Source: an uncultured bacterium
Lineage (GTDB): Bacteria > Planctomycetota > UBA8108 > UBA1146
Assembly (NCBI GenBank): GCA_913056395.1
Contig: CAJXMG010000022.1
Location: forward strand, 1-44,700
Direction of reading: 5' to 3'
Length of the DNA: 44,700 bases
Numbering within the stretch: the stretch's first letter is position 1; each line of letters begins with the position of its first letter. The notes under the pieces are model-generated. The model worked only from the letters and a program-made list of their open reading frames with translations. It made no database searches and was not told the DNA's origin. The position numbers were made by a program, and so were the translations under genes. Positions 17,439 to 25,983 of this stretch are shown here, piece after piece.

Positions 17439-19060
17439 TCGATGGCCTCCCGAATTGCCTGAATCGCCTCGTCAACCTTGAGGCGTGTCTGTTTCATCGA
17501 ATCCCGTTCACGGAGTGTTACGGTATCGTCTGTCAGGGTGTCTCCATCCACCGTCAGGCAGAAGGGCGTTCCGGCCTCGTCCATCCGGCGATAACGACGG
17601 CCGACGGCACCTTTGACATCGTAGAAAACGGGGAAGTGCTTCTTGAGTTCCCCATAAATCTCCTGGCCTCTTTCTGGCAAACCGTCTTTTTTAACCAACG
17701 GCAGGACTGCCGCTTTCATCGGTGCCAGTCTGGGGTGGAATTTCAAAACTACCCGAGACTGCATCTCACCCTTGTCGTCGGGGGCTGAATCTTCGGTGTA
17801 TGCCTCGCAGAGGAAGGCGAGAGTTGCCCGATCTGCCCCCGCGGAAGGTTCGATGACATGGGGAACAAACTTTTCATTGGTCACCGGATCCCGATAACTC
17901 AGATCCCGACCACTACCCTTCCAGCGAGGCTTGCCGGAATCATTCATTTCGACTTCCAGTGGACTGGACTTGGGGTCCAGTTTTCCTTCCATATGGGATC
18001 GCAAATCGAAATCGCCCCTGTGAGCGATCCCTTCCAGTTCTCCGTACTCACCTGGGGGAAGGAATGGGAAGGCGTATTCAATGTCCGCAGTCCCTGTGGA
18101 GTAATGACTGAGTTCGTCGGCGTGATGCTCGCGCAGAATCAGGTTTTCAGCAGAGAGGCCATGACGCAGGTACCAATCCATTCGACGGTCTCTCCAGAAC
18201 TGATACCAATCCTGAGAGGTGTCCGGATGGCAGAAGAATTCGACTTCCATCTGTTCAAATTCACGAACCCTGAAGGTGAAGTTCCGGGGAGTGATCTCAT
18301 TGCGGAAACTTTTTCCCACCTGAGCGATTCCGAACGGGATTTTGACCCGTGAAGAATCGACGACATTCTTGAAATTGACGAAGATTCCCTGAGCGGTTTC
18401 TGGACGCAGGAATGCCATGCTGTCATCGCTGCTCAAGGCACCCATCTGAGTCTTGAACATGAGGTTGAATTCACGGGGTTCCGTCAGGGTGCCAACCTCT
18501 TTGGCGTCGGGCCCATAGACTTTTTCAAGCTCGTCAACCTGATCGAGACTGACCGCTTCACCATCCCATGAAATCTGGTCCCGATCCTTGGCTCTGAGGC
18601 CAAATACCTTTTGCGCCCTGGCGGTGAGAGCTTCGTCCTCTTCCTCGGGATCAGCAAGGCAGGTCACGAAGACTTTATTGTCTCGGTGTTCCGCCCAGCG
18701 TCCCCTGACCTGATCGTGACGGTAACGTTTCTTGGTTTCTCGGCAATCGACCATCATGTCATGGAAGAGATCGTGGTGACCGGAACATTTCCAGACCTGC
18801 GGGTGCATGATGATGGAGCAGTCGAGTCCAGTCATTTCAAAACTGCTTTGGGCACCGGGGAGAACGCCCAGATCGTTATGGTGCGTGACCATGTCCTGCC
18901 ACCAGGCCTCTTTGACGTTTCGCTTCAGTTCTACGCCGAGGGGGCCGTAATCCCAGCAGCCATTCATGCCGCCGTAGATCTCACTGGATTGGAAAATGAA
19001 TCCCCGTCGTTTGCACAGAGAGACAATTTTCTGCATGACGCTGGTTTCTTCGGTGCTCAT
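17432..19060 (-). CDS. glyQS: Glycyl-tRNA synthetase, single-chain (GlyQS/dimeric) type
   Basis: This class II enzyme charges tRNA-Gly in the cytoplasm. The 542-residue protein is the alpha2 type related to eukaryotic and archaeal enzymes, not the separate GlyQ/GlyS chains. Motifs seen are GCWDYGPLGVELKRNV, FLRPETAQGIFVNFKNV, the motif 2 segment GKSFRNEITPRNFTFRVREF and motif 3 EPSAGADRATLAFL. The anticodon-binding domain fills the last 110 residues (HPRLAPMKAAVLPLVKK). The ATG at 19060 is fixed by AGGGAGG five bases upstream; the open frame extends further but without conserved sequence. A promoter pair lies at 19134-19162. It is the first gene of a five-gene minus-strand run. Confidence 0.96.
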   Translation of the reverse strand: MSTEETSVMQKIVSLCKRRGFIFQSSEIYGGMNGCWDYGPLGVELKRNVKEAWWQDMVTHHNDLGVLPGAQSSFEMTGLDCSIIMHPQVWKCSGHHDLFHDMMVDCRETKKRYRHDQVRGRWAEHRDNKVFVTCLADPEEEDEALTARAQKVFGLRAKDRDQISWDGEAVSLDQVDELEKVYGPDAKEVGTLTEPREFNLMFKTQMGALSSDDSMAFLRPETAQGIFVNFKNVVDSSRVKIPFGIAQVGKSFRNEITPRNFTFRVREFEQMEVEFFCHPDTSQDWYQFWRDRRMDWYLRHGLSAENLILREHHADELSHYSTGTADIEYAFPFLPPGEYGELEGIAHRGDFDLRSHMEGKLDPKSSPLEVEMNDSGKPRWKGSGRDLSYRDPVTNEKFVPHVIEPSAGADRATLAFLCEAYTEDSAPDDKGEMQSRVVLKFHPRLAPMKAAVLPLVKKDGLPERGQEIYGELKKHFPVFYDVKGAVGRRYRRMDEAGTPFCLTVDGDTLTDDTVTLRERDSMKQTRLKVDEAIQAIREAIDC

Positions 19061-19133
19061 GGCGCCTCCCTGGGCAAGGATTGAGCGAAGTGGTGATTGG
19101 GGGCCAGCAGAGGTCTGCGGGTGCCTGTGAGGC

Positions 19134-19162
19134 ATCCTAGAAACTCTGGGTCCATATCGCAA
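19134..19162 (-). promoter_or_regulatory. Predicted promoter of the glyQS run
   Basis: On the minus strand, TTGCGA (19157-19162) and TAGGAT (19134-19139) are separated by 17 bases. Each matches the sigma-70 consensus at four of six positions. The predicted transcript would start about 65 bases before the glyQS ATG. This is an inference from sequence only. Confidence 0.4.
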
Positions 19163-19176
19163 GATGACCCGATCCG

Positions 19177-19205
19177 TTGACTCTGGAAGAGGGATTCTCT
19201 ATATC
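19177..19205 (+). promoter_or_regulatory. Predicted promoter of the 95-residue orphan gene
   Basis: TTGACT (19177-19182) and TATATC (19200-19205) are separated by exactly 17 bases. The -35 matches the sigma-70 consensus at five of six positions. It lies about 20 bases before the ATG of the small gene and is back to back with the glyQS promoter. Confidence 0.6.
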
Positions 19206-19226
19206 TCAGGAACTGAGGAGGCTTCC

Positions 19227-19514
19227 ATGAGCGTGCTGACCGAGGAGAGACTGATCCAACTAATGGGAGAAACGGTCCAGTTGCAGGCGATCTGCCTCGA
19301 CCAGTTGATCGTCGCAGGGACTCGACCGGTAGATCCGGAGTTATTCCAGCGTTATTCCGCGTTCATCCACTCCATCGAGGCTGAAAAGCCCCGTGAAGCC
19401 ACCCTCGGCGAAAGCGTTTGGGACTGGATCTGGAATCCCTCTGAGGGGATCAACTACATCCAGATGTATGGGCGCCTCGCGTGGATCAACATGCAGCTTC
19501 TGGACCTGCTCTAG
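19227..19514 (+). CDS. Small orphan protein (95 residues)
   Basis: The ATG at 19227 is preceded by GAGGAGG at good spacing and by a strong promoter, so the gene is probably real. The open frame extends 21 codons further upstream, through the promoter, and is not used. The product is acidic, has no signal peptide and is mostly helical in pattern (RLIQLMGETVQLQAICLDQL). It ends in a striking aromatic segment, SVWDWIWNPSEGINYIQMYG. I recognise no family. It sits alone between two aminoacyl-tRNA synthetase genes and ends four bases from the convergent argS stop. Confidence 0.75.
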   Translation: MSVLTEERLIQLMGETVQLQAICLDQLIVAGTRPVDPELFQRYSAFIHSIEAEKPREATLGESVWDWIWNPSEGINYIQMYGRLAWINMQLLDLL

Positions 19515-19518
19515 AGGC

Positions 19519-21252
19519 CTACATCCTTTCGAGCGGACGGATGCACAAGCGGCTCAAGCCCGAGCCCAGGGTTCTTTTCAACGCTTTAATCAGGGCTAAT
19601 CGATGACTACTCAATGAAGCATCGTCGGAAATTACCCTGTGACGGGCGTAATAACTGTTGAACTCGCTGGCCAAATCCAGCATGTACTGTGACAACTGGG
19701 ACGGTTCCGCAGACCGGGCTGCCTTGTCGATCGTTTCCGGATATCTGAGAATCCGCTTGAGGAGCGCTATTTCTTCGTCCTCGATCAGGCCACTGCCGTC
19801 TCCCGGAGTCATGCCCTGATCCTGTGCTTTTCTCAGAATGCTGGCAAAGCGGACATGGGTGTACTGTAGATAAGGCCCGGTCTCGCCGTCGAAACTGAGA
19901 ATCTTGTCCAGATCGAAATTGACGTCTTTGCGACGGGCAGCCTTCATGTCGCTGAAGATCACGGCGCCCATTCCCACCGCTTCAGCGATTTCATTCAGTT
20001 CCGATTCCTCCAAATGGGGATTCTTTTCACGAACGGTTTCGGCGGCAAGTTGGACTGCCTGATCCAGAACTTCATGAAGCAGGACCACCTGGCCACCTCT
20101 TGTCTTGCCCTTTTTCCACCCACCGTCCACGTTCAGGCGCATGACCCCGAATTCCGCATGTTCCAGCTGCTCGGCCCATGCATAACCCAATTTCTTCAGG
20201 ACTCCGAAAACCTGGCGAAAATGGAGGCTTTGCCCGGCATCAACCACGTAAAGACAGCGGTCAAAGTTGACCATCTCATGGCGGGTGATGGCGCTGGCAA
20301 GATCGCGGGTTCCATAAAGAGTGGCACCGTCCTTTTTTCGGATGAGCATCGGCGGAATGTCTTCTTCAACCTGGACAACTTCCGCTCCGTCACTCTCTTC
20401 AAGCAGCCCTGAGCTTTGAAGTTGATCGATCACGCCGCTCATCGCCTCTTCGTAGAAGGATTCACCGATAACTTTGTCGAAAGAGACTCCCAGTCTTGAG
20501 TAAACCTTCTCAAAGAGCACCATCGAGACTTGGCGGATCTCTTCCCAGCGCTCCCTCGCGAGTTTGTCGCCCGATTCCAGCTTCCTGAACCAATCGCGGG
20601 CGAGGTCGTCCAGTTGAGGGTTTTCCTTGGCGTCATTTGAGAACTGGACATAGAGCCGATTCAAATCGGTCACAGGGTCTTCCCTGTCCGCCAATTTCGG
20701 TGAATCAAGGTCGTCCACATGTCGGTAGTGATCCCAGGCAGCAAGCAATTTGCCGAATCCGGTTCCCCAATCTCCCAAATGATTCCAGCGAATGACGTCG
20801 TAACCGGCGGAAGAGAAGATATTGGCCATCGCCTGTCCAAGCATCGTTGAACGGAGGTGATGGACCGCAAGATGTTTGGCGATATTCGGAGACGAGTACT
20901 CAACGATGACGGTCTTCCCTGATCCGGATTGGGTGGTCCCCCATTCCTGGTCAGATTGATGGATCAGTTTCATGACTTGTTCCGCAAAGTTGCTCCGATT
21001 GACACGAAAATTCAGGTAAGGCCCCGTTGCGGTGACTTCGTCGATCCAGTCCAGATCCCAATCCTCATCGGCCAGCTTGCGGGATATCTCTACGGGAGAG
21101 GTTTTCAGCAATTTACTGATGGGGAAGCACGCCAATGCCAAATCTCCCAATTGGGGATTGGGCGGATCTGCCAGATCGAGGGAGCAGTCAGACAGACTCT
21201 CTCCGAGGAACTGTTCGATGGTTTTGATGATCTGCTGGCTGAAATGGCGCAT
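19519..21252 (-). CDS. argS: Arginyl-tRNA synthetase
   Basis: This is a class I synthetase of 577 residues, the normal family length. The N-terminal ArgRS domain (about 1-95, LADPPNPQLGDLALACFPIS) is followed by the catalytic domain. The signature region reads YSSPNIAKHLAVHHLRST, so the HIGH-type tetrapeptide is AVHH rather than the common HVGH. The KMSKS region reads KKGKTRGGQVVLL, a degenerate form. The helical anticodon-binding domain ends the protein (LQYTHVRFASILRKAQ to GLSRLCIRPLERM). The start is an ATG with GGAG eight bases upstream, and a good promoter lies at 21303-21330. It is monocistronic and convergent with the small orphan gene. Confidence 0.95.
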   Translation of the reverse strand: MRHFSQQIIKTIEQFLGESLSDCSLDLADPPNPQLGDLALACFPISKLLKTSPVEISRKLADEDWDLDWIDEVTATGPYLNFRVNRSNFAEQVMKLIHQSDQEWGTTQSGSGKTVIVEYSSPNIAKHLAVHHLRSTMLGQAMANIFSSAGYDVIRWNHLGDWGTGFGKLLAAWDHYRHVDDLDSPKLADREDPVTDLNRLYVQFSNDAKENPQLDDLARDWFRKLESGDKLARERWEEIRQVSMVLFEKVYSRLGVSFDKVIGESFYEEAMSGVIDQLQSSGLLEESDGAEVVQVEEDIPPMLIRKKDGATLYGTRDLASAITRHEMVNFDRCLYVVDAGQSLHFRQVFGVLKKLGYAWAEQLEHAEFGVMRLNVDGGWKKGKTRGGQVVLLHEVLDQAVQLAAETVREKNPHLEESELNEIAEAVGMGAVIFSDMKAARRKDVNFDLDKILSFDGETGPYLQYTHVRFASILRKAQDQGMTPGDGSGLIEDEEIALLKRILRYPETIDKAARSAEPSQLSQYMLDLASEFNSYYARHRVISDDASLSSHRLALIKALKRTLGSGLSRLCIRPLERM

Positions 21253-21302
21253 TTCTGCGACTCCATCCCGAAAAGTGGTCCTCGAATGGATCTGCAGGAC
21301 AT

Positions 21303-21330
21303 TTTATAGTGAAGTGGGACTGGAGACCAA
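21303..21330 (-). promoter_or_regulatory. Predicted argS promoter
   Basis: On the minus strand, TTGGTC (21325-21330) and TATAAA (21303-21308) are separated by 16 bases. The -10 matches the consensus at five of six positions. The predicted transcript starts about 45 bases before the argS ATG. An overlapping TATAGT at 21305-21310 on the plus strand could serve the divergent gene, but its -35 is poor. Confidence 0.55.
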
Positions 21331-21375
21331 GTGCTCCGTGCAATCTGTCACCTTCTTTTTCGATTTGGAGTGAAG

Positions 21376-21720
21376 ATGAATCAATCAACAAGCCGCAAGG
21401 GCGCCGACAATAACCCCGGAAAGGGCCTTCCCCTCAAGCCGTGGATTCTGTGGGTGCTGGTGTTGACCTTTGGATTTCTCTGGTTGACCGGAGCCCCATC
21501 CCCGCTTTCTTCAACGAATCAGGTGGAGGCCCAATCTGCGCCGAAATGGAAAGAACAGGCTGCTGGAGTGATCCCCACCGACTTTGGTGAGCTTCTCTCT
21601 GTGAATGGCACTTCTGGCAACTACTCACTCGTCTTCAGGGACAATGACAAGAATTTGCGGATCGTTGACCTTCGCGGAGGCAAAGTGCCCAACAGAACTC
21701 TTGTGATTCAAAGAAAGTAG
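21376..21720 (+). CDS. Small membrane-anchored or secreted protein
   Basis: This 114-residue protein has a polar N-terminus (MNQSTSRKGADNNPGKG), one hydrophobic segment (about 21-40, PWILWVLVLTFGFLWLTGAP) and a small C-terminal domain that looks like a beta structure (GNYSLVFRDNDKNLRIVDLR). The ATG at 21376 has TTTGGAG six bases upstream; a longer frame exists but lacks a ribosome site. The N-terminal charge pattern suggests a type II membrane anchor with the domain outside. I recognise no family. It lies 51 bases upstream of mazG. Confidence 0.7.
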   Translation: MNQSTSRKGADNNPGKGLPLKPWILWVLVLTFGFLWLTGAPSPLSSTNQVEAQSAPKWKEQAAGVIPTDFGELLSVNGTSGNYSLVFRDNDKNLRIVDLRGGKVPNRTLVIQRK

Positions 21721-21726
21721 TGGCTT

Positions 21727-21753
21727 CCCGATCTCGAGAGCAGGAGATTCGGG
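21727..21753 (+). repeat. Hairpin between the small membrane protein and mazG
   Basis: CCCGATCTC (21727-21735) pairs with GAGA (21744-21747) and TCGGG (21749-21753), with one bulged T and an eight-base loop. No T-run follows, so it is not a standard intrinsic terminator. It could protect a transcript end or modulate mazG translation; this is speculative. Confidence 0.35.
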
Positions 21754-21771
21754 TGCTGGTAATTCACAATC

Positions 21772-22569
21772 ATGGAACAAATTCAACGACTGAAATCCAT
21801 CGTCGATCGTCTCAGGTCACCGGGCGGCTGCCCCTGGGATCTGGAGCAAACCCGTGAATCCCTGAGGCCGTTTCTTCTCGAAGAGGCACATGAAGTCAGT
21901 GAAGCGATTCTTCAGGGAGAACCCCAAAAGGTATGTGAAGAATTGGGCGACCTGTTGATGAACATCTTTCTGCAGGCACGCGTTGCAGAAGAGCAGGGAG
22001 ATTTCACTCTGGAAAAGATCGCTGAAGAGATCTCTGACAAGTTGATACGGCGTCACCCCCATGTTTTTGGCGATGCCAGTGCGAACAGTCCCCGTGAAGT
22101 CCGCGAGCAATGGGAGCGAATCAAACAGGAAGAGAAAAAAGCAGTGGGAGATTCAGAAGAGAGTCGATCGACCATTCGACCCTTGCCCGCCTCACTCCCG
22201 GCCCTCTCCAGAGCGGATCGTGTCGGCAAGATGGTGGCGGAGGTTGGATTCGATTGGCCCGATTCTTCTGGAGCACTTTCGAAGGTCGAAGAAGAGCGAG
22301 ATGAACTGGTGAAGGCACTCTCGGAAGGAGATGCCGCTGCTGTTGAACATGAGATCGGCGATCTCCTATTTGCTGTATCCAGCGTTGCCAGAAAATGCGG
22401 GGTGGATCCAGAGGTCGCGCTGAACAGGGCCTTGGGGCGATTTGAGGATCGATTCAGATCCGTAGACCGTCAGTTGGGAAACAGAACCCACGCCTCACTG
22501 GATGAACTTGAAGAGTGGTATCAGCAGGGCAAGCAGGGTGAAGGCGAAGGACAGGAGTCGCAGGGGTGA
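21772..22569 (+). CDS. mazG: Nucleoside triphosphate pyrophosphohydrolase MazG
   Basis: This cytoplasmic house-cleaning enzyme hydrolyses NTPs and dNTPs to monophosphates and pyrophosphate. The 265-residue protein has the usual two MazG domains. The N-terminal one has the conserved start RLRSPGGCPWDLEQT and the metal motif EEAHEVSEAI followed by EELGDLL. The C-terminal one has a second set, EERDELVKAL and EHEIGDLLFAVSSVARK. The ribosome site is weak. Its TGA overlaps the GTG start of moxR, so the two are co-translated. Confidence 0.95.
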   Translation: MEQIQRLKSIVDRLRSPGGCPWDLEQTRESLRPFLLEEAHEVSEAILQGEPQKVCEELGDLLMNIFLQARVAEEQGDFTLEKIAEEISDKLIRRHPHVFGDASANSPREVREQWERIKQEEKKAVGDSEESRSTIRPLPASLPALSRADRVGKMVAEVGFDWPDSSGALSKVEEERDELVKALSEGDAAAVEHEIGDLLFAVSSVARKCGVDPEVALNRALGRFEDRFRSVDRQLGNRTHASLDELEEWYQQGKQGEGEGQESQG

Positions 22570-23639
22570 AGGATCAATTCGAAAATATCGCTTCGGTACG
22601 AGACCGCTTGAGGGAAGGCCTTGCCCAACGCATCGTCGGTCAGGAACAGGTCATCGATCAGGTTCTGATATCCATGCTTTCTGCCGGGCATGTTCTCGTC
22701 ATGGGTGTTCCTGGATTGGCCAAAACGCTGCTGGTCAGGTCGATCTCCGAATTGTTGCAACTGGATTTCAACCGAATCCAATTCACTCCTGATCTGATGC
22801 CACAGGATATCACAGGGTCCACCCTTCTTGACAAGACGGGCGCTTCAGGAAGCCGAGCCTTCTCCTTTGTTCAGGGGCCTCTCTTTGCAAACATGATTTT
22901 GGGAGACGAGATTAACCGCACTCCTCCCAAAACGCAGGCAGCGATGCTGGAAGCGATGGAAGAGGGCTACGTCACGGTGATGGGTGAGAGACACCGACTA
23001 CCTGAACCTTTCTTCGTTATGGCAACCCAGAATCCCCTTGAACAAGAAGGCACTTACCCGTTGCCCTTCACTCAACTGGACCGATTCACCTTTCAGGTCT
23101 TGATGGATTACCCGGATGCGGACGAAGAGCTGGATGTCGTCTCAGCCACCACTTCACGAACCGACTCCCCCCTGGAGTCCGTAGTTCCTGGAAACTGGCT
23201 TGGGAAGGCTTTGGAAGAGGTCTCTCGCGTCGAGATCCCCGAATTCCAGATTCAGAGGGCAACCCGTATGGTGAGGGCCACGAGACCGGGCGAAGAGGGG
23301 GTCCCTGAAGCGACCAATGAACTTTTGACCCATGGCTCGGGTCCTCGAGGTGTTCAATCGATCCTGTCGACAGCCCGTTCCCGTGCGGCTTTGCACGAAC
23401 GCAATACCGTGACAGACGAAGATCTGGATGCCGTGATTTTCCCTGCTTTGAGACACCGACTGGGACTCAGTGTCCATGCTGAAGCGGAAGGAATCGATCC
23501 AGACCAGGTTCTGGTGCGGATTCTTGAAGAATCAGGTGAAATGAAGGCAGGTCCAACCCAGAAAGAATACGGCAGGCCTGGGCTGTGGAACCGAATGTTC
23601 CAACATTTCGCTGATACGACTCCCCCCTTTAAATCCTGA
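22566..23639 (+). CDS. MoxR-family AAA+ ATPase
   Basis: This 357-residue ATPase has Walker A GVPGLAKT, Walker B MILGDEINRTPPKTQ, the sensor segment VMATQNPLEQEGTYPLPF and the Arg-finger region LPFTQLDRFTFQ. MoxR proteins act as chaperones in maturing enzyme complexes, usually with a DUF58 and VWA partner encoded next door. Here no such partner follows; the next gene is convergent prkA. The start is GTG in a GTGA overlap with the mazG stop, with AGGAG upstream. The C-terminal extension of about 35 residues (KEYGRPGLWNRMFQHFADT) is not recognised. Confidence 0.93.
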   Translation: MKDQFENIASVRDRLREGLAQRIVGQEQVIDQVLISMLSAGHVLVMGVPGLAKTLLVRSISELLQLDFNRIQFTPDLMPQDITGSTLLDKTGASGSRAFSFVQGPLFANMILGDEINRTPPKTQAAMLEAMEEGYVTVMGERHRLPEPFFVMATQNPLEQEGTYPLPFTQLDRFTFQVLMDYPDADEELDVVSATTSRTDSPLESVVPGNWLGKALEEVSRVEIPEFQIQRATRMVRATRPGEEGVPEATNELLTHGSGPRGVQSILSTARSRAALHERNTVTDEDLDAVIFPALRHRLGLSVHAEAEGIDPDQVLVRILEESGEMKAGPTQKEYGRPGLWNRMFQHFADTTPPFKS

Positions 23640-23662
23640 AGTACTGCTCCCAACGTTGGTCT

Positions 23663-25906
23663 TCAGCGATCCTGACTGACGATGAATCCGATGACGTCTC
23701 TGGCACTGTTCTCGTCGTATCCGTATCGACTCTGCATATTGTCCAGTGTTTCACGCACGGATTCTCTTTCTTCATTCGAAAGGTGCCCCTCATCCGCTGA
23801 GAAGAATTTCAGCACATTGAGCAGTGACTGTTGGATTTCCGATTTACGGGAGGCCCAGAAATTCTGTTTCAGATCATTGTAAACCTCGGGGAAGACACGG
23901 GAGTAATCCAGTTCTTCGTCGGGATTTTCCGTCGCATAGGCACCGATGCGGCTTAGCAGACTCGATCTGAATTCCTTTGCGTTGTCATTGATGTTGAGCT
24001 TGCCTTCAATGTCGGACATGAACTCCTCTGAAGGCTGAATGAATTCGTTGACAGCGTCTGAGTAGAGGCTCTCCCCTATCTCACTCGATTTGACGTGGTT
24101 GAAGTAATCTGAGAAGAGTCTGTTAAACTCCCCTTCTTCAACAAAGGAAAGGCAATCGAAGACTTCACTGCGAACCATGTTCAGGTAATGGCTGCGGACG
24201 TCGGAAATGAACTGCTTGCAGTCATGGTAGCCATTGTCCACAGCCAGTCTCAGGAAGTCGTGGACACTGGATTCACGGATAAAGCCATCCAGCTCATCCA
24301 GAATTGAAAGTGGAGAAAGGCTGTGCCACCTTTCATTTTCCGACGCAGAAGCGATCAGGGTCAACATTTCACGGGGAGACGCACCGCGGCGCCCTTCGTA
24401 CTCACTGCCGTAGATCCCCTCGAACTCACCTTCACTGCTTTCGTGTTCTTCGCGGAGGCTGCGGACATTTTGGCAAAGGAGTTTTCGCTCCTCCTCCTTC
24501 ATTCCAATGGGAGTTTCTCCGTGATCATAGAGCAGAGCCTTCTGTAGGGGCGTCAGGCGTGCCACCACGGGCGCGAGGTCAGGGGAGTGGTTCTTGGGCG
24601 AAGGACGTTTCAGGCGTGTCAGGACGACCCACAGGGCCGCCATTTCAGCGGTGTGCGGAGCTACGGACCCTCCCGCCGAATGGCGGTCGATCTGGCGGCG
24701 ATAGAGGGCCGCTTCCTTGGAGTATTGCAACAGGTACGGAACGCGCACGAGGGCGAGCCTGCCCTTAAAGGATGAGAAATCTGGCGTTCGTTTGAACATG
24801 TTGAGCTGTTTCTCATTAGCGCTTCCGGAAAGGACCAGGTCCAGGTGTGCACGGAAATTGGGCAACTGGATCGTGCCCTTCTCGGAGGTGGTCAAAAGGT
24901 ACTTGTTGGTCTCGGGAGGTCTTTTGAGGAAGTCGGAGTATTCACAAAGCCCCCTGTTGGCAGCGATGAGATCGCCATCGACCTCATAAAGAGGAAGGCC
25001 ATGCAAAATGGTGGGCAGGGCATCTCCGTTGAATCCGACGGGTCGAACCTGAGCATCGATATTGCCCTGGGGCTCGATTGAAATGCAGCCGAGTCGATAT
25101 TTCTTTGAGTGGAAGAATCGTTCGACCTGGACATGGCGCATCACTTCAAGCCAGTCCCCCTTGTGAACCCCCAACAAGGCTTCGTAGATCCACTTGCTCT
25201 TTTGACTGAGATCGAACTCGAAAACCCAGTCGTAGTTGAAGTTCTCCTTTTGCGCAATTTCAGGGTGCAAGCTGAGTGCATGTTCGACCAATTCCCGGCG
25301 CTCTGCTCGGGGAATCAACAGCAAGGGTGAGTCTTTCAGTTCGCAGCGAATAATCGAACCGATGTCCTTGGCGTCAAGAAATGCGTAAGTTCCTGAACTC
25401 TCAGGTTCCCCCTCTTCAAAGCCGATCCGCCCCGTCTCAACATTTTTTTCGGGAAATATCCAATTGAAACGGTACAACGCTCCCTCAGGAAGAATGCTGT
25501 ATTGGTGCATCCCTTCCATCATGCAATTAATCGTGGTCGATTTCGCTGAGCCATTGGGACCATGAAGCAGCAGCAGCCGGTCAGCTTTGCCACTGCGGGC
25601 AAACTGTCGAAGTTTCATGTAGATGGAATTTTGAACACGTTCCTGGCCGACAAGGTTTTCCGAAAGGTCGCTGTGTTCAAGGTCAAACAGCTTCCAGCGG
25701 CGATCCATAACGCCGACCCGGTGCACGTCTTCGGTTCCATAATGCTCAAACACATCCAGGAGGTATCGCGCTGAGTTGCGAAGATAGGGATAGGGATTGG
25801 CCAGAAAATCGTCGAGGAAGTTGGAAAAACTGCGAATCCTCTGACGGGATTCGAAGCGGTCGATCGACGAGGAGCGAAACTTCTTGATGAAATCCTGATG
25901 GTCCAT
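23663..25906 (-). CDS. prkA: PrkA-family serine protein kinase
   Basis: This 747-residue protein has the PrkA AAA domain with Walker A LHGPNGSAKSTT, and NLVGQERVQNSIYMKL before it. PrkA-specific segments include FNWIFPEKN, DWLEVMRHVQVERFFHSKKY and IEPQGNIDAQ, then YEVDGDLIAANRGLCEYSDF. The C-terminal kinase-like domain covers roughly the last 200 residues. It is about 100 residues longer than the E. coli YeaG or B. subtilis PrkA proteins I remember. The ATG at 25906 has GGGGGA seven bases upstream; an ATG 15 bases earlier is possible. The usual partners (YeaH and SpoVR/YcgB types) are not nearby. PrkA proteins act in stationary-phase or stress physiology in other bacteria. Confidence 0.92.
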   Translation of the reverse strand: MDHQDFIKKFRSSSIDRFESRQRIRSFSNFLDDFLANPYPYLRNSARYLLDVFEHYGTEDVHRVGVMDRRWKLFDLEHSDLSENLVGQERVQNSIYMKLRQFARSGKADRLLLLHGPNGSAKSTTINCMMEGMHQYSILPEGALYRFNWIFPEKNVETGRIGFEEGEPESSGTYAFLDAKDIGSIIRCELKDSPLLLIPRAERRELVEHALSLHPEIAQKENFNYDWVFEFDLSQKSKWIYEALLGVHKGDWLEVMRHVQVERFFHSKKYRLGCISIEPQGNIDAQVRPVGFNGDALPTILHGLPLYEVDGDLIAANRGLCEYSDFLKRPPETNKYLLTTSEKGTIQLPNFRAHLDLVLSGSANEKQLNMFKRTPDFSSFKGRLALVRVPYLLQYSKEAALYRRQIDRHSAGGSVAPHTAEMAALWVVLTRLKRPSPKNHSPDLAPVVARLTPLQKALLYDHGETPIGMKEEERKLLCQNVRSLREEHESSEGEFEGIYGSEYEGRRGASPREMLTLIASASENERWHSLSPLSILDELDGFIRESSVHDFLRLAVDNGYHDCKQFISDVRSHYLNMVRSEVFDCLSFVEEGEFNRLFSDYFNHVKSSEIGESLYSDAVNEFIQPSEEFMSDIEGKLNINDNAKEFRSSLLSRIGAYATENPDEELDYSRVFPEVYNDLKQNFWASRKSEIQQSLLNVLKFFSADEGHLSNEERESVRETLDNMQSRYGYDENSARDVIGFIVSQDR

Positions 25907-25983
25907 ACGAAAATCCCCCATGAAATCGGTGCCATAAGAAGCATACACGATTTCGGGAATTTCGTCACAGCCAGTTGGGGAAC

